Shown: piece by piece, positions 51,233 to 60,881 of the stretch
Layout: every line of letters begins with the position of its first letter
Position numbering within the stretch: position 1 is the first letter of the stretch
Assembly (NCBI RefSeq): GCF_000794385.1
Contig: NZ_JTJB01000043.1
Span: 1 to 61,272, forward strand
Direction: 5' to 3'
DNA length: 61,272 bases
Source: Thermus sp. 2.9
GTDB taxonomy: Bacteria; Deinococcota; Deinococci; Deinococcales; Thermaceae
Notes under the pieces: model-generated
What the model was told of the DNA's origin: nothing
The model's input: only the letters and a program-made list of their open reading frames with translations
Database searches by the model: none
Made by a program: the position numbers and the translations under genes

Positions 51233-52765
51233 GTGGAGGGGCTTTACCTGGTCTTTGGCGAGGGGCTTTCGGAGGAGGCCAACCGCCTGGCCCAGGGCCT
51301 GGCCCGGGCCCTTTGGCAGGCTCCTCCCCCGGGGCTTCTGGAGGCGGTGCCCGCCTACGCCACCCTTTACCTGGAGTACGATCCCAAGCGGCTTTCCCGA
51401 AAAGCCCTCCTCCGGCGCCTAAGGGGCTTGGCGCCGGAGGAGGAAGGGGTGGGGCGGGTGGTGGAGATCCCCGTTCGCTACGACGGGGAAGACCTCCAAG
51501 AGGTGGCCCGGCGCACGGGGCTTTCCCAAGTAGAGGTGAAGCGGCGCCACCAGGCCCCCCTCTACCGGGTCTACGCCCTGGGCTTCACCCCGGGCTTTCC
51601 CTTCCTGGCCCCCGTGGACGAGGCCCTGCGCCTGCCCCGCCGCGCGCACCCGAGGCCCCGGGTGCCGGCCCATAGCGTGGCCATGGCTGGGGCGCAGACG
51701 GGGATCTACCCCTTGCCCTCCCCGGGCGGGTGGCACCTTTTGGGCACAGCCTTGGTGGCGGTGTACGACCTCCATCGGGAGCCGGCTTTCCTCCTTTCCC
51801 CGGGGGATTGGGTGCGCTTTCGGGAGGCGGAGGGTCCTCCACCCCCGGAGCCTGCGCCCCTAGACCTCCTTCCCCCCTCTCCCCGCTTCCCCGCCCTGCG
51901 GGTGGAGGAGCCTGGGCTTTTGGACCTCGTGGTGGACGGGGGAAGGTTTGGGGCGGGGCACCTAGGGCTTGCCCGCTCCGGGCCCTTGGACCCCTATTCC
52001 GCCGGGGTGGCGAACCGCCTGGTGGGAAACCCTGCCGGGACACCCCTTTTGGAGTTCGCCCACAAGGGGCCGGTCCTCACCGCCCTCCGCGCCTTGGTGG
52101 CGGCCTTTGCGGGCTACGGGTTCGTGGCCCTTTTGGACGGGGAGGAGATCGCCCCGGGGCGAAGCTTCCTTTGGCCGAAGGGCAAGGCCCTCCGCTTCAG
52201 GCCCAAGGGGAAGGGGGTGCGGGGCTATTTGGCGGTGGCGGGGGGCCTCGAGGCCCTTCCCTTTTGGGGCTCGGTTTCCCCCGACCTCCGGGGCCGGGTG
52301 GGCCGGCCCCTCCGGGCGGGGGATGTGCTTGGCCTAAAGGCGCTCCGCTCGGCCCGCCCCGGCCTTGCCTTTCCCCTGAGGCCCCTTGCCTTCCGCCTCC
52401 GCCTCCTCCCGGGGCCTGACGTTAGCCGGGAGGCCCTTGGGGCCTTCCTTTCCGTTCCCTTCCGCGTGGCCCGGGCGGACCGCATGGGGGTGGAGCTCCT
52501 GGGCCCGGAGGTGCCGGGAGGAGAGGGGCTTTCCAAGGCCACGCCCTTGGGAGGGGTTCAGGTACCTCCCTCGGGGCGGCCCCTCGTCCTTTTGGCGGAT
52601 AAGGGAAGCTTGGGCGGCTACGCCATGCCCGTGCGGGTGGTGCCGGAGGACCTTTGGCTTTTGGGGCAGGTCTGGCCTGGAGCGGAGATATGGTTCACGT
52701 GTTGGCAAGATCGTGAAAAATTACACATGAAGGTTCCCTGGCCCCCGGATAGGGAAGCCCCCTAG
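51233..52765 (+). CDS. 5-oxoprolinase PxpB-PxpC fusion
   Basis: A 510-residue protein combining two subunits. Residues 1-205 are the PxpB/allophanate-hydrolase subunit 1 domain ([50 protein letters not shown]), and about 215-500 the PxpC/subunit 2 domain ([51 protein letters not shown]). With PxpA it hydrolyses 5-oxoproline at the cost of ATP; PxpA is not in the window. GTG start 4 bases after the exporter stop. The last 25 residues (from FTCWQDREK) use AT-rich codons and look unlike the usual family end, perhaps a small rearrangement. The stop overlaps that of the convergent thiolase gene (CTAG). Confidence 0.88.
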   Translation: MEGLYLVFGEGLSEEANRLAQGLARALWQAPPPGLLEAVPAYATLYLEYDPKRLSRKALLRRLRGLAPEEEGVGRVVEIPVRYDGEDLQEVARRTGLSQVEVKRRHQAPLYRVYALGFTPGFPFLAPVDEALRLPRRAHPRPRVPAHSVAMAGAQTGIYPLPSPGGWHLLGTALVAVYDLHREPAFLLSPGDWVRFREAEGPPPPEPAPLDLLPPSPRFPALRVEEPGLLDLVVDGGRFGAGHLGLARSGPLDPYSAGVANRLVGNPAGTPLLEFAHKGPVLTALRALVAAFAGYGFVALLDGEEIAPGRSFLWPKGKALRFRPKGKGVRGYLAVAGGLEALPFWGSVSPDLRGRVGRPLRAGDVLGLKALRSARPGLAFPLRPLAFRLRLLPGPDVSREALGAFLSVPFRVARADRMGVELLGPEVPGGEGLSKATPLGGVQVPPSGRPLVLLADKGSLGGYAMPVRVVPEDLWLLGQVWPGAEIWFTCWQDREKLHMKVPWPPDREAP

Positions 52766-53964
52766 ACCCCCTCCACCACCACGGCGATTCCCTGGCCCAC
52801 CCCGATGCACATGGTGGCGAGGCCGAAGGGGACCTTTCGCCTCCGCAGCTCGTGGACCAGGGTGGTGAGGATCCGGGCCCCCGAGGCCCCCAAGGGGTGC
52901 CCCAGGGCGATGGCCCCCCCGTTGGGGTTCAGGCGGGGGTCCTCCATGGCAAGCCCCCACTCCCGAAGGACCGCCAGGGCCTGGGCGGCGAAGGCCTCGT
53001 TGAGCTCAATGAGGCCGATGTCGGCAAGGGTGAGCCCCGCCCGCTCCAGAGCCTTCTTTGTGGCGGGCACCGGGCCGATGCCCATGATCCTCGGGGGCAC
53101 CCCCGCCACGGCGATGCTAAGGATGCGGGCCAGGGGCTTCAGGCCGTGGGCCTTGGCGTAGTCGTCCGAAACCAGGAGCACCGCCGCCGCCCCATCGTTC
53201 AGGGGGCTGGAATTCCCCGCCGTCACCGTGCCCCCCTCCCGGAAGACGGGCTTGAGGCTCGCCAGCTTCTCCAAGGAGGTGTCCCGCCTCGGGCCCTCGT
53301 CCACCGCCACCAGGGCCTCCTCCTTCCCCCGCCGCACCGGGACGGGCACCACCTCCCTGGCAAAGCGCCCCTCGTCCCAGGCCCGCACCGCCTTCTGGTG
53401 GGAGAGGAGGGCGAAGCGGTCCTGCTCCTCCCGGGGGATGCGGTACATCTCCGCCAGGTTCTCCGCCGTCTCCCCCATGCTCTCCGTGCCGTAGAGGGCC
53501 TGCATCCTGGGGTTCACGAGGCGCCAGCCCAGGGTGGTGTCGTACATCACCTGGTTCCCGGTGGGGAAGGGCCGCTCCGGCTTGGGCACCACGAAGGGGG
53601 CGCGGGACATGGACTCCACCCCGCTTCCCACGTAGACCTTTCCCTCCCCCGCCCAGATGGCCCGGGCCGCCTGGGCCACCGCCTCCAGGCCGCTGCCGCA
53701 GAGGCGGTTCACGGTGCAGCCCGCCACCTCCACGGGGAAGCCGGCGAGGAGGAGGGCCATGCGGGCCACGTTGCGGTTGTCCTCCCCCGCCTGGTTGGCG
53801 CAGCCGGCGTAGACGTCCTCCACCTCCTCCTTGGGCACCCCGGCGCGGTCCATGAGGGCGGAGAGGACGTGGGCCAAGAGGTCGTCGGGCCGCACGGCGC
53901 TCAGGGCACCCCCGTGCTTGCCGATGGGGCTTCGCACCGCTTCCACGATCCAGGCTTCGGGCAT
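52762..53964 (-). CDS. Thiolase (acetyl-CoA acetyltransferase / 3-oxoadipyl-CoA type)
   Basis: A 400-residue thiolase. Acyl-Cys in [13 protein letters not shown] (near 90), NEAFAAQ, catalytic His in [11 protein letters not shown] and Cys in [12 protein letters not shown]. The [12 protein letters not shown] form and the [20 protein letters not shown] region resemble PaaJ/PcaF-like thiolases used in phenylacetate or adipate breakdown, but an ordinary acetyl-CoA acetyltransferase role is also possible. It has its own promoter with a TetR-type palindrome over the start point, so it is regulated apart from fadBAE. Single gene. Confidence 0.9.
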   Translation of the reverse strand: MPEAWIVEAVRSPIGKHGGALSAVRPDDLLAHVLSALMDRAGVPKEEVEDVYAGCANQAGEDNRNVARMALLLAGFPVEVAGCTVNRLCGSGLEAVAQAARAIWAGEGKVYVGSGVESMSRAPFVVPKPERPFPTGNQVMYDTTLGWRLVNPRMQALYGTESMGETAENLAEMYRIPREEQDRFALLSHQKAVRAWDEGRFAREVVPVPVRRGKEEALVAVDEGPRRDTSLEKLASLKPVFREGGTVTAGNSSPLNDGAAAVLLVSDDYAKAHGLKPLARILSIAVAGVPPRIMGIGPVPATKKALERAGLTLADIGLIELNEAFAAQALAVLREWGLAMEDPRLNPNGGAIALGHPLGASGARILTTLVHELRRRKVPFGLATMCIGVGQGIAVVVEGV

Positions 53965-53976
53965 ATGGGCCTCCTT

Positions 53977-53990
53977 ACCGAACGGTCGGT
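53977..53990. promoter_or_regulatory. TetR-type palindromic operator
   Basis: ACCGAACGGTCGGT: arms ACCGA/TCGGT, directly behind the -10 box and over the expected start of the thiolase transcript. The form is that of TetR-family regulators of acyl-CoA degradation genes (FadR, PaaR types). No TetR gene is in the window. Confidence 0.6.
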
Positions 53991-53993
53991 AGT

Positions 53994-54023
53994 AGCTTAG
54001 CGGACATTAGGGGTGTTGGTCAA
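53994..54023 (-). promoter_or_regulatory. Sigma-A promoter of the second thiolase gene
   Basis: On the minus strand TTGACC (54018-54023), 18-base spacer, TAAGCT (53994-53999), then the operator, then AAGGAGG and ATG 53964. Confidence 0.65.
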
Positions 54024-54056
54024 GGGGAGGGGAGGGGAGAGAGATAGCGCGAGCTT

Positions 54057-54080
54057 GTGTAATCGTGAAATAAATCACAC
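54057..54080. promoter_or_regulatory. CRP-like dyad upstream of the thiolase promoter
   Basis: GTGTAATCGTGAAATAAATC followed by ACAC: outer arms GTGT/ACAC and a TCACAC half-site. Centre about 80 bases upstream of the thiolase start point. It overlaps the last codons of the DUF255 gene. It shares ATCGTGAAA with AT-rich spots near 52707 and 17743. Confidence 0.35.
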
Positions 54081-56012
54081 CTGTCTCACCTCCCGTAGAA
54101 CCTCCCCCCAGTCCTGAACTGGCAAAGCGCACACCCCCCGCCGGCAGACGTAAGCTCTGCCGGCTTCCCGGCCCTCCAAAGCCGGCAGGGCCCCCGGAGG
54201 TCCCACGATCACTTGGGTCAAGGGTAAAAAGGTTTCCTTCGCCGCTTGCGCCATGGGGCAGGGCAGGGGCAAAGCCAGCTCCGTTCCCCTCTCCAAGAGG
54301 CTTTTGGCCAGGAGGGCTCCGGGCAGGGCCTGGGGGTACCTGCTAAGCCAAAGGGCCCTGGTCTCCAGCAGGCCTTCCGCCCGCTCAACGTAGTCGCCCT
54401 GGAAGATGGCGCCAAGCCGGAAAAAGGCTTCCGCCAAGGCGCTTTCCCCCGAGGGCAAGGTGGCCTCCTCCACCTCCCCTGCCGGGAGGGGAAGCTTGGG
54501 GGAAGCTTTTCCCCCAACGAAGGCCGTCCAGGCGGCCTCGGCCAACACCTGCGCTTGGGCTAGATAAGGCCACTCCCCCGTGGCGGTGTAAAGCTCCAAG
54601 AGGGCGAGGGCGGTGAAGCTCTGGTCGGACAAAAAAGCTTCTTCCCCCAGGCTTCCTCCCCGCCATGCGTGGCGGAGAAGCCCTTCCTTCCGCATGGTCT
54701 GAAGGAGGAAGTGCGCCCCCTTACGGGCCGCCTCCAGGTAGCGCCCTTCCCCCAAAAGCCTTCCCCCCTCGGCCAAGGCCCGCACCGCCAGGGCGGACCA
54801 GTCCGCCAGGACCTTGTCGTCCAGGGCTGGGGGCATGCGCCGCCTGCGGGTAGCGAGGAGCTTTTGCCGCACCCTTTCCCGCCAAGGGGCAAAGGCCTCC
54901 CCAAGCTCCCTCGCCACCTCCGCCTCCCCCCAGGCGGTGAGGACGGAGCGCCCCCCAAGGTCCTCCCCCAGGGCGAAGTAGCGCCGGGCTAGGGGGAAGT
55001 CCTCCCCCAAAGCCTCGGCGAGCTCCGCCTCGGTCCAGGTATAGTACCGCCCCTCCTCCCCTTCGCTATCCGCGTCCAAGGCGGTGTAAAACCCCCCCTC
55101 CTTGGCCTGCATGGAGAGGAGCCAGTCCAAGGTTTCCCGAGCCACCCGCAGGAAAAGAGGGTCGCCGAAGACCTTGTAAGCCCCAAGGTAAACCCGGGCC
55201 AAAAGGGCGTTATCGTAAAGCATCTTCTCAAAGTGGGGCACCCGCCAGAAGCGGTCCACGCTGTAGCGGTGGAACCCTCCGCCCACCTGGTCGTAGAGGC
55301 CCCCGAGGGCCATGGCCCGCAGGGTTTTGGGCAGGAGGGCCCTGGCCCTCTCCTCCCCCTCCCAGGCTCGGGCCAGGAGGTAGAGGAGGAGGGTACCCTG
55401 GGGGAACTTGGGGGCGGGGAGGAATCCCCCCCACTCGGGGTCAAAGGCCTGGACCAAGTGGGCCAAGGCCTCTTCCTCCGCCTCTTTCGGCACCGGGCCC
55501 GGAGGGGGGTTGAGGCTCCGCCAAAGGGCCTGGGTTAGGTGCTCCGCCTCCTGCAGAATGCCTTCCCGCTTCTCCCGCCAAGCCTCGGCCACGGCAAGGA
55601 GAACCCGCCTAAAGCCGGGCAGGCCCATGCGGTCCTCCTTGGGGAAGTAGGTGCCGCCGAAGAAGGGCTTCCCCTCAGGGGTGAGGAACAGGCTCATGGG
55701 CCACCCCCCCTGGCCCGTGAGGCTCACCAGGGCCCGCATATAGGCAGCGTCCACGTCGGGGCGCTCCTCCCGGTCCACCTTCACCGGGACGAAATGGGCG
55801 TTGAGGAGGGCCGCCACCTCCTCGTCCTGGAAGCTCTCCCGGTGCATCACGTGGCACCAGTGGCAGGCATAGTAGCCCACGGAGAGGAAGATGGGCTTCC
55901 CCTCCGCCTGGGCCTTTTGGAAGGCTTCCCCGCCGAAGGGGTACCAGTCCACGGGGTCTTGGGCGTGGGCCAGGAGGTAGGGGCTTCGGGCGTTCTTAAG
56001 CCGGTTTGCCAT
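54075..56012 (-). CDS. DUF255/YyaL-type thioredoxin-fold protein
   Basis: A 645-residue protein. The N-terminal domain is thioredoxin-like with [13 protein letters not shown] (Cys-His-Trp-Cys) and [15 protein letters not shown]; the remainder is an (alpha/alpha) barrel like N-acylglucosamine 2-epimerase/glycosidase folds ([39 protein letters not shown]). The family (YyaL, spermatogenesis-associated 20) has no settled function. ATG 56012 gives the expected [13 protein letters not shown] start; the longer in-frame reading to 56972 runs over the divergent nadC and is a shadow. Divergent from nadC with a 57-base gap. Confidence 0.85.
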   Translation of the reverse strand: MANRLKNARSPYLLAHAQDPVDWYPFGGEAFQKAQAEGKPIFLSVGYYACHWCHVMHRESFQDEEVAALLNAHFVPVKVDREERPDVDAAYMRALVSLTGQGGWPMSLFLTPEGKPFFGGTYFPKEDRMGLPGFRRVLLAVAEAWREKREGILQEAEHLTQALWRSLNPPPGPVPKEAEEEALAHLVQAFDPEWGGFLPAPKFPQGTLLLYLLARAWEGEERARALLPKTLRAMALGGLYDQVGGGFHRYSVDRFWRVPHFEKMLYDNALLARVYLGAYKVFGDPLFLRVARETLDWLLSMQAKEGGFYTALDADSEGEEGRYYTWTEAELAEALGEDFPLARRYFALGEDLGGRSVLTAWGEAEVARELGEAFAPWRERVRQKLLATRRRRMPPALDDKVLADWSALAVRALAEGGRLLGEGRYLEAARKGAHFLLQTMRKEGLLRHAWRGGSLGEEAFLSDQSFTALALLELYTATGEWPYLAQAQVLAEAAWTAFVGGKASPKLPLPAGEVEEATLPSGESALAEAFFRLGAIFQGDYVERAEGLLETRALWLSRYPQALPGALLAKSLLERGTELALPLPCPMAQAAKETFLPLTQVIVGPPGALPALEGREAGRAYVCRRGVCALPVQDWGEVLREVRQV

Positions 56013-56057
56013 CCCCCTAAGGGTAGCGCAGGGCCAAGGGCGCCCCTGGGCCTTCCT

Positions 56058-56063
56058 TACAAT
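56058..56063 (+). promoter_or_regulatory. Leaderless -10 box of nadC
   Basis: TACAAT, 6 bases before GTG 56070. It fixes the nadC start, which otherwise has several in-frame candidates. Confidence 0.55.
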
Positions 56064-56069
56064 GGGAGC

Positions 56070-56912
56070 GTGTTGGGCGTGGCCAAGGACCTGGACGAGC
56101 GCCTTCGGGCCTGGCTTGCCGAGGACCTGGGGCATGGGGACCTCACGAGCGGCCTGCTGGTGGACGAGGCCCTTTGGGGCGAGGCGGTCATCGTGAGCAA
56201 GGCGGAAGGGGTCATCGCTGGACTTCCCGTGGCGGAACGGGTTTTTCACCTGGCCGACGCCCGGGTGCACTTTGCACCTCAGGTGGCCGAGGGAAGCCCC
56301 GTGGCCCCCGGGGTGGAGGTGGCCCGCCTCGAGGGCCCCTTGCGGGGCATCCTGGCGGGGGAGCGCCTGGCCCTCAACCTCCTGCAAAGGCTTTCCGGCA
56401 TCGCCACCCTGACCCGGGCCTACGTGGAGGCGCTGCGGGGCACCAAGGCCCAGGTCCTGGACACGCGCAAGACCACCCCAGGTCTTAGGGACCTGGAGAA
56501 GTACGCGGTGCGGGTGGGCGGGGGGAGGAACCACCGCTTTGGCCTCTTTGACGGCATCCTCCTCAAGGAGAACCACATCCGGGCGGCAGGCGGTGTGGGG
56601 GAGGCGGTGCGGCGGGCCAAGGCGGGAGCACCCCACTACCTCAAGGTGGAGGTGGAGGTGACGAACCTCGCCGAGCTGGAGGAGGCCCTGGCGGCGGGGG
56701 CCGACGTCATCCTCCTGGACAACTTTTCCCCGGAGGCCATCCTCGAGGCGGTGCGCCGCGTGGCGGGCCGAGTACCCCTGGAGGCGAGCGGGAACATGAC
56801 CCCAGAAAAAGCCCGCATGGCGGCTGAGGCGGGGGTGGACTACGTGAGCGTGGGGGCCCTCACCCACTCCGCCAAGGCGCTGGACCTCTCCCTCCTGGTG
56901 GTGCGGCCCTAG
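56070..56912 (+). CDS. nadC: Quinolinate phosphoribosyltransferase
   Basis: A 280-residue enzyme that turns quinolinate and PRPP into nicotinate mononucleotide, the third step of NAD synthesis. Seen: [29 protein letters not shown], the substrate-binding [20 protein letters not shown] and [20 protein letters not shown], and the barrel strands [12 protein letters not shown] and LDNFSPEAI with [14 protein letters not shown] 56070 is chosen because of the TACAAT 6 bases upstream. First gene of nadC-nadA-nadB. Confidence 0.95.
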   Translation: MLGVAKDLDERLRAWLAEDLGHGDLTSGLLVDEALWGEAVIVSKAEGVIAGLPVAERVFHLADARVHFAPQVAEGSPVAPGVEVARLEGPLRGILAGERLALNLLQRLSGIATLTRAYVEALRGTKAQVLDTRKTTPGLRDLEKYAVRVGGGRNHRFGLFDGILLKENHIRAAGGVGEAVRRAKAGAPHYLKVEVEVTNLAELEEALAAGADVILLDNFSPEAILEAVRRVAGRVPLEASGNMTPEKARMAAEAGVDYVSVGALTHSAKALDLSLLVVRP

Positions 56913-56919
56913 GGCTACC

Positions 56920-57876
56920 ATGGGGGTAGGAAGGGCTCTTTTCGCGGAAACCATGGGAAAGGAAGCGCTCATCCAAGAGATCCAAAGGCTTAAGGCAAAG
57001 CGGGAAGCGGTGATCCTGGCCCACTCCTACCAACTCCCCGAGGTGCAGGAAGTGGCGGACTTCGTGGGGGACTCCTTGGGCCTCGCCCGGGAGGCCGCCC
57101 GCACTCCGGCCAAGGTCATCGTCTTCGCCGGGGTGCACTTCATGGCGGAAACCGCCGCCATCCTGAACCCCGAAAAGACCGTGCTCCTCCCCGACCTCGA
57201 GGCGGGCTGCTCCCTGGCGGACAGCATCCGCCCCGAGGACGTCCTTGCCTGGAAGGAAAAGCACCCGGACGGCATCGTGGTGGCCTATGTGAACACCAAA
57301 GCCGAGGTGAAGGCCTTGGCCGACGTGTGCGTCACCAGCGCCAACGCCGTGGAGGTGGTGGCCCGCCTTCCCCAGGACCGCCCCATATTCTTCGTTCCCG
57401 ACATGTTCCTAGGAGCCCACGTGGCCCGCATGACCGGACGGAAGCTGGACCTCTTCCCCGGGGAGTGCCACGTGCACGCCGGGATCCGGGAGGAGCACCT
57501 GAAGGCCCTTTTGGAGGCCCACCCGGAGGCGGAGTTCCTCATCCACCCCGAGTGCGGCTGCGGCACGGGCTGCCTCTACCTCAAGCCCGACGCCAAGATG
57601 CTCTCCACCGAGGGAATGGTGCGCTACGCCAAAGGGGCGCAGGCCCAGACCTTCGTGGTGGCCACGGAGGTGGGCATCCTGCACCGCCTGGAGAAGGAAG
57701 CCCCTGGGAAGGCCTTTTACCCGGTGAAGCCCGACGCGGTGTGCGAGTACATGAAGCGGATCACCCTGGAGAAGGTCTACCTTTCCCTGAAGGAAATGCG
57801 CCACGTGGTGCAGGTGCCTGAGGAGGTGGCGAGGAAGGCGCGGCGGGCCCTCGAGGCCATGGTGGCGGTGGGGTGA
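56920..57876 (+). CDS. nadA: Quinolinate synthase A
   Basis: A 318-residue [4Fe-4S] enzyme that condenses iminoaspartate with dihydroxyacetone phosphate to quinolinate. Cluster cysteines: in [10 protein letters not shown] (near 97), in [11 protein letters not shown] (near 211) and in DAVCEYMKR (near 274). Also [45 protein letters not shown]. It lies 7 bp behind nadC. ATG 56920 is used; ATG 56953 ([10 protein letters not shown]) is an alternative nearer the usual N-terminus. The stop overlaps the start of nadB. Confidence 0.94.
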   Translation: MGVGRALFAETMGKEALIQEIQRLKAKREAVILAHSYQLPEVQEVADFVGDSLGLAREAARTPAKVIVFAGVHFMAETAAILNPEKTVLLPDLEAGCSLADSIRPEDVLAWKEKHPDGIVVAYVNTKAEVKALADVCVTSANAVEVVARLPQDRPIFFVPDMFLGAHVARMTGRKLDLFPGECHVHAGIREEHLKALLEAHPEAEFLIHPECGCGTGCLYLKPDAKMLSTEGMVRYAKGAQAQTFVVATEVGILHRLEKEAPGKAFYPVKPDAVCEYMKRITLEKVYLSLKEMRHVVQVPEEVARKARRALEAMVAVG

Positions 57877-59360
57877 TGGAGCGTCTCACGGCGGACCTCC
57901 TGGTCGTGGGGGCCGGGGTGGCGGGGGTCTACGCCGCCTTGGCGGCGGAGGCCAAGGGCGCCAACGTCCTTCTCCTCGCCAAGGACCCCTTGCCCTCGGG
58001 CTCCACCCCCTGGGCCCAGGGAGGGGTGGCCTTTCCCTTGGACGAGGAGGACCTGGAGGCCCACCTCCAAGACACCCTGCGGGCCGGCCGGGGCTTGGTG
58101 GAGGAGGCCGTGGCCCGCTCCATCCTGGCGGAGGCCCCCCGCCACCTGGAAAGGCTTACAACCATGGGCCTACCCTTCCACCCGGAACCTACCCGGGAAG
58201 GGGGGCACTCCCGGCCCCGGGTGCGCCACCTGGGGGGGGACCAAAGCGGCCTCCTCCTCCTAAGGGGGCTCCTCACCCACCTGCAAAGCCCCGTCCTGGA
58301 AGGGTACATGGCGGCAAGCCTCCTCCTGGCCCAGGGGCGGGTGGCCGGGGTACTGGCCATCTCCCCTCGGGGCCCGGTGGAGATCCGGGCGGGGGCGGTG
58401 CTCCTGGCCACGGGGGGGTTTGGGCGGCTTTTCCCCGTCACCACCAACCCGGAAGGGGCCACGGGGGACGGGATGGCCCTGGCCTTCCACGCCGGGGGGG
58501 TGCTGAGGGACCTGGAGTTTGTCCAGTTTCACCCCACCGCCCTCCCAAACGGGGCCCTCGTCTCCGAGGCTTGCCGGGGGGAGGGGGCCCTTCTCCTCAA
58601 CTCCCGGGGGGAGCGCTTCATGGGGCGGTACGACCCCCTCCTGGAGCTTGCCCCCCGGGACGTGGTGGCCCGGGCGGTGCACCGGGAGCGGGAGGCCACG
58701 GGAGGCGTGTTCCTGGATCTGAGGCCCATCCCTCACCTGGAGGCCCGCTTTCCCACCGTGGTGGCCTCGGCCCGGGCCCTGGGCCTGGACCCCTTGCGGG
58801 AACCCATCCCCGTGGCCCCCGCCGCCCACTACGCCATGGGTGGGGTAAAGACGGACCTCAGGGGCTACACCGGCCTTCCTGGGCTTTACGCCGCCGGGGA
58901 GGTGGCCTCCACGGGGTTCCACGGGGCGAACCGCCTGGCCTCCAATAGCCTGTTGGAGGGCCTCGTCATGGGGGAGCGGGCGGCCTTGGCGGCCCTGGAG
59001 GACCTGGCCTTCCCCCCCAAGGCGGAGGCGCTCCCCGCCCTGGCCTTGGACCCCCACCACCTCCCCGCCCTAAGGGTCCAGACGGAGCCCGCCGGGGTGG
59101 TGCGGTCCGGGGAGGGTTTGCGGCGGGCCCTGGCCTTCGCCGAGGCTCTGCCGCTGGAAGAGGTTCCCCCCCTGGAGGCCACCCGCGCCGCCTTGGAGGC
59201 GGGGCATTTGGCCCTCCTCGCCCGGCTTCTCCTCCGGCTGGCCCTCCTGCGCGAGGAAAGCCGGGGGGCCCATTTCCGGGAGGACTTCCCCGAGGAGGCG
59301 AAGGAGGTCTACCACCTCGAGGCCCAAGGCCCCCACGTGCGCCGGGTTCCCGCGGGGTAA
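57873..59360 (+). CDS. nadB: L-aspartate oxidase
   Basis: A 495-residue FAD enzyme that oxidises aspartate to iminoaspartate for NadA. Seen: the dinucleotide motif VVGAGVAGVYAALAAEAKG, the succinate-dehydrogenase-like STPWAQGGVAFPL, LATGGFGRLFPVTTNP, FVQFHPTALPNGALVSEA, AHYAMGGVKTDLRG and GLYAAGEVASTGFHGANRLA. The start is either GTG 57873 (GTGA overlap with nadA) or ATG 57876; both give coupling. Somewhat shorter than E. coli NadB at the C-terminus. Completes the de novo NAD set. Confidence 0.94.
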   Translation: MMERLTADLLVVGAGVAGVYAALAAEAKGANVLLLAKDPLPSGSTPWAQGGVAFPLDEEDLEAHLQDTLRAGRGLVEEAVARSILAEAPRHLERLTTMGLPFHPEPTREGGHSRPRVRHLGGDQSGLLLLRGLLTHLQSPVLEGYMAASLLLAQGRVAGVLAISPRGPVEIRAGAVLLATGGFGRLFPVTTNPEGATGDGMALAFHAGGVLRDLEFVQFHPTALPNGALVSEACRGEGALLLNSRGERFMGRYDPLLELAPRDVVARAVHREREATGGVFLDLRPIPHLEARFPTVVASARALGLDPLREPIPVAPAAHYAMGGVKTDLRGYTGLPGLYAAGEVASTGFHGANRLASNSLLEGLVMGERAALAALEDLAFPPKAEALPALALDPHHLPALRVQTEPAGVVRSGEGLRRALAFAEALPLEEVPPLEATRAALEAGHLALLARLLLRLALLREESRGAHFREDFPEEAKEVYHLEAQGPHVRRVPAG

Positions 59361-59379
59361 GATGGGGGAGGAGGCTTCT

Positions 59380-59856
59380 ATGAAAGGGCACCCCGAGGTG
59401 ATCCAGAGCCTACAGGAAAGGCTTTCCGAGGAACTCGCCGCCATCTTGCAGTACATGGTCCACGCGGAGATGGCAGAGAACTGGGGCTTTAAGGCCCTGG
59501 CCCGCCACCTGAAGGCCCACGCCATCACCGAGATGCGCCACGCCGAGAAGCACATTGAGCGGATCCTCTTCCTGGAAGGCTTCCCCGAGGTGAGCCGCAT
59601 TGGGGAGATCCGCATCGGCAAGAACGTGGAGGAGATCCTCTTCCGCGACTACGAAGGGGAGTTGATGGCGGTGAAGGGGTACAACGAGACCATGAACCTA
59701 GCCCAGTCCCTGGGGGACAACGGCACCCGGGACATGGTGGCGGAAATCCTCAAGGACGAGGAAGCCCACGTGGACTGGCTGGAGGCGCAACGGGAACTGA
59801 AGGAGCAGATGGGCCTCGCCAACTACCTGCAGTACCTGGCGGGGGAGGCGGAGTAG
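59380..59856 (+). CDS. bfr: Bacterioferritin
   Basis: A 158-residue iron-storage protein, the standard bacterioferritin length. The di-iron ferroxidase ligands are all in place: Glu18, Glu51, His54, Glu94, Glu127 and His130, and Met52 is the residue that binds inter-subunit haem. It should form the 24-subunit shell. ATG 59380 has GGAGGAGG; the ATG at 59362 is less likely. TAAGAT (59358-59363) overlaps the nadB stop and could be a -10 box. It lies tail to tail with the hxlR gene, stop codons adjacent. Confidence 0.93.
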   Translation: MKGHPEVIQSLQERLSEELAAILQYMVHAEMAENWGFKALARHLKAHAITEMRHAEKHIERILFLEGFPEVSRIGEIRIGKNVEEILFRDYEGELMAVKGYNETMNLAQSLGDNGTRDMVAEILKDEEAHVDWLEAQRELKEQMGLANYLQYLAGEAE

Positions 59857-60183
59857 CTACGCCACCGGGGCCTTCAGGTTTTTGCGGGCCCAGCGGTCTA
59901 TGGCGGCGATGACCGCCTCCAGCTCCCGGCCCGCCTCGGTGAGGCTGTAGCGGGTCCTCGGGGGCATGTGGGACTCCACCCGCTTCTCCACCAGGCCCAG
60001 GGAAACCAGGTGTTCTAGGCGCTGGGAAAGCGTGGCGGGGTTCACGCCGCCGATGGCCCGGGAAAGCTCGTTGAAGCCCTTGGGGCCCTCGAGGAGGGCG
60101 CGGATGATGTGGAGCGTCCACTTCTCCTGGAGGAGGTTGAGGGCCGCGTAAACCGGGCAGAAGGCCGCCTCGTGCTCGGCCAT
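59857..60183 (-). CDS. HxlR-family transcriptional regulator
   Basis: A 108-residue winged-helix protein: FCPVYAALNLLQEKWTLHIIRALLEGPKGF is the family start with Cys9 in the usual place, followed by NELSRAIGGVNPATLSQRLEHL (recognition helix) and the wing RVESHMPPRTRYSLTEAGRE. HxlR proteins respond to aldehydes or redox stress. TACAAT (minus, 60190-60195) lies 6 bases before the ATG. The bisphosphatase gene is divergent from it and could be a target. Confidence 0.88.
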   Translation of the reverse strand: MAEHEAAFCPVYAALNLLQEKWTLHIIRALLEGPKGFNELSRAIGGVNPATLSQRLEHLVSLGLVEKRVESHMPPRTRYSLTEAGRELEAVIAAIDRWARKNLKAPVA

Positions 60184-60189
60184 GGGACC

Positions 60190-60195
60190 ATTGTA
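60190..60195 (-). promoter_or_regulatory. Leaderless -10 box of the hxlR gene
   Basis: TACAAT on the minus strand, exactly 6 bases before the ATG, the same arrangement as nadC. Confidence 0.55.
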
Positions 60196-60311
60196 CCACG
60201 GGGGCCACGCCCCAGGGTTTCCCTATTTCCAACGGCACGGCGCGGCTCTCGCCCGCCCACCTTGCCTAGCCGGGGGTCGGTGTGGAAGCATGGAAGGGAA
60301 AGGAGGCAGGT

Positions 60312-60881
60312 ATGGAGGTCACCCTTTCCGTGCTCAAAGCGGATATCGGCTCCGTGGGCGGGCACACCGCACCAAGCCGCCGGGTCCTTGCCCAGGTGGA
60401 GGCGGTGGTGCGGGAGGCGGTGGGCCGCCTCCTCTTGGACGCCTATACCTTCCACATCGGCGACGACATCGTCCTCCTCATGAGCCACACCCGTGGGCCC
60501 CGCCACCCCGAGGTCCACGCCCTCGCCTGGCGGGCCTTCCAGAAGGGAACGGCGGTGGCCAAGGAGGAGGGGCTTTACGGGGCGGGGCAGGACCTTTTGA
60601 AGGACGCCTTCACCGGCAACCTCCACGGCCTGGGCCCCCAGGTGGCGGAGATGACCTTCAAGGAGCGGCCTGCCGAGGCCTTTTTGGTCCTGGCGGCGGA
60701 CAAAACCGAGCCCGGGGCCTTCAACCTCCCCCTCTACCTGGCCTTCGCCGACCCCATGTACGCCTCGGGCCTCCTCCTGTCGCCGGATCTAAGGCCGGGC
60801 TTCCGCTTCCGCATTATGGACCTGGCCCAGACGGAGCGGGATAGCCACATCACCCTGGACGCCCCCGAGCGGCTTTACGAT
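60312..60881 (+). pseudogene. Class V fructose-1,6-bisphosphatase, cut by an IS
   Basis: The first 190 residues of an archaeal-type (class V) fructose-1,6-bisphosphate aldolase/phosphatase, the gluconeogenic enzyme of many thermophiles. Seen: TLSVLKADIGSVGGHTAPS, FHIGDDIVLLMSHTRG, YGAGQDLLKDAFTGNLHGLG and LPLYLAFADPM. Family members have about 360 residues; here the match stops at APERLYD and the frame enters the insertion sequence, ending at 61007 after about 40 foreign residues. The lost part holds the Schiff-base lysine and tyrosine region needed for aldolase activity. ATG 60312 follows AAAGGAGG. The 3' part may lie beyond the window on the far side of the element. Confidence 0.85.

Noticed and set aside
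55539-56069. Extension of NadC upstream on the plus strand
   Set aside because: It is antisense to the DUF255 gene and would add 177 unrelated residues.
56013-56972. Extension of the DUF255 protein to 965 codons
   Set aside because: It is antisense to nadC; the family N-terminus starts at 56012.
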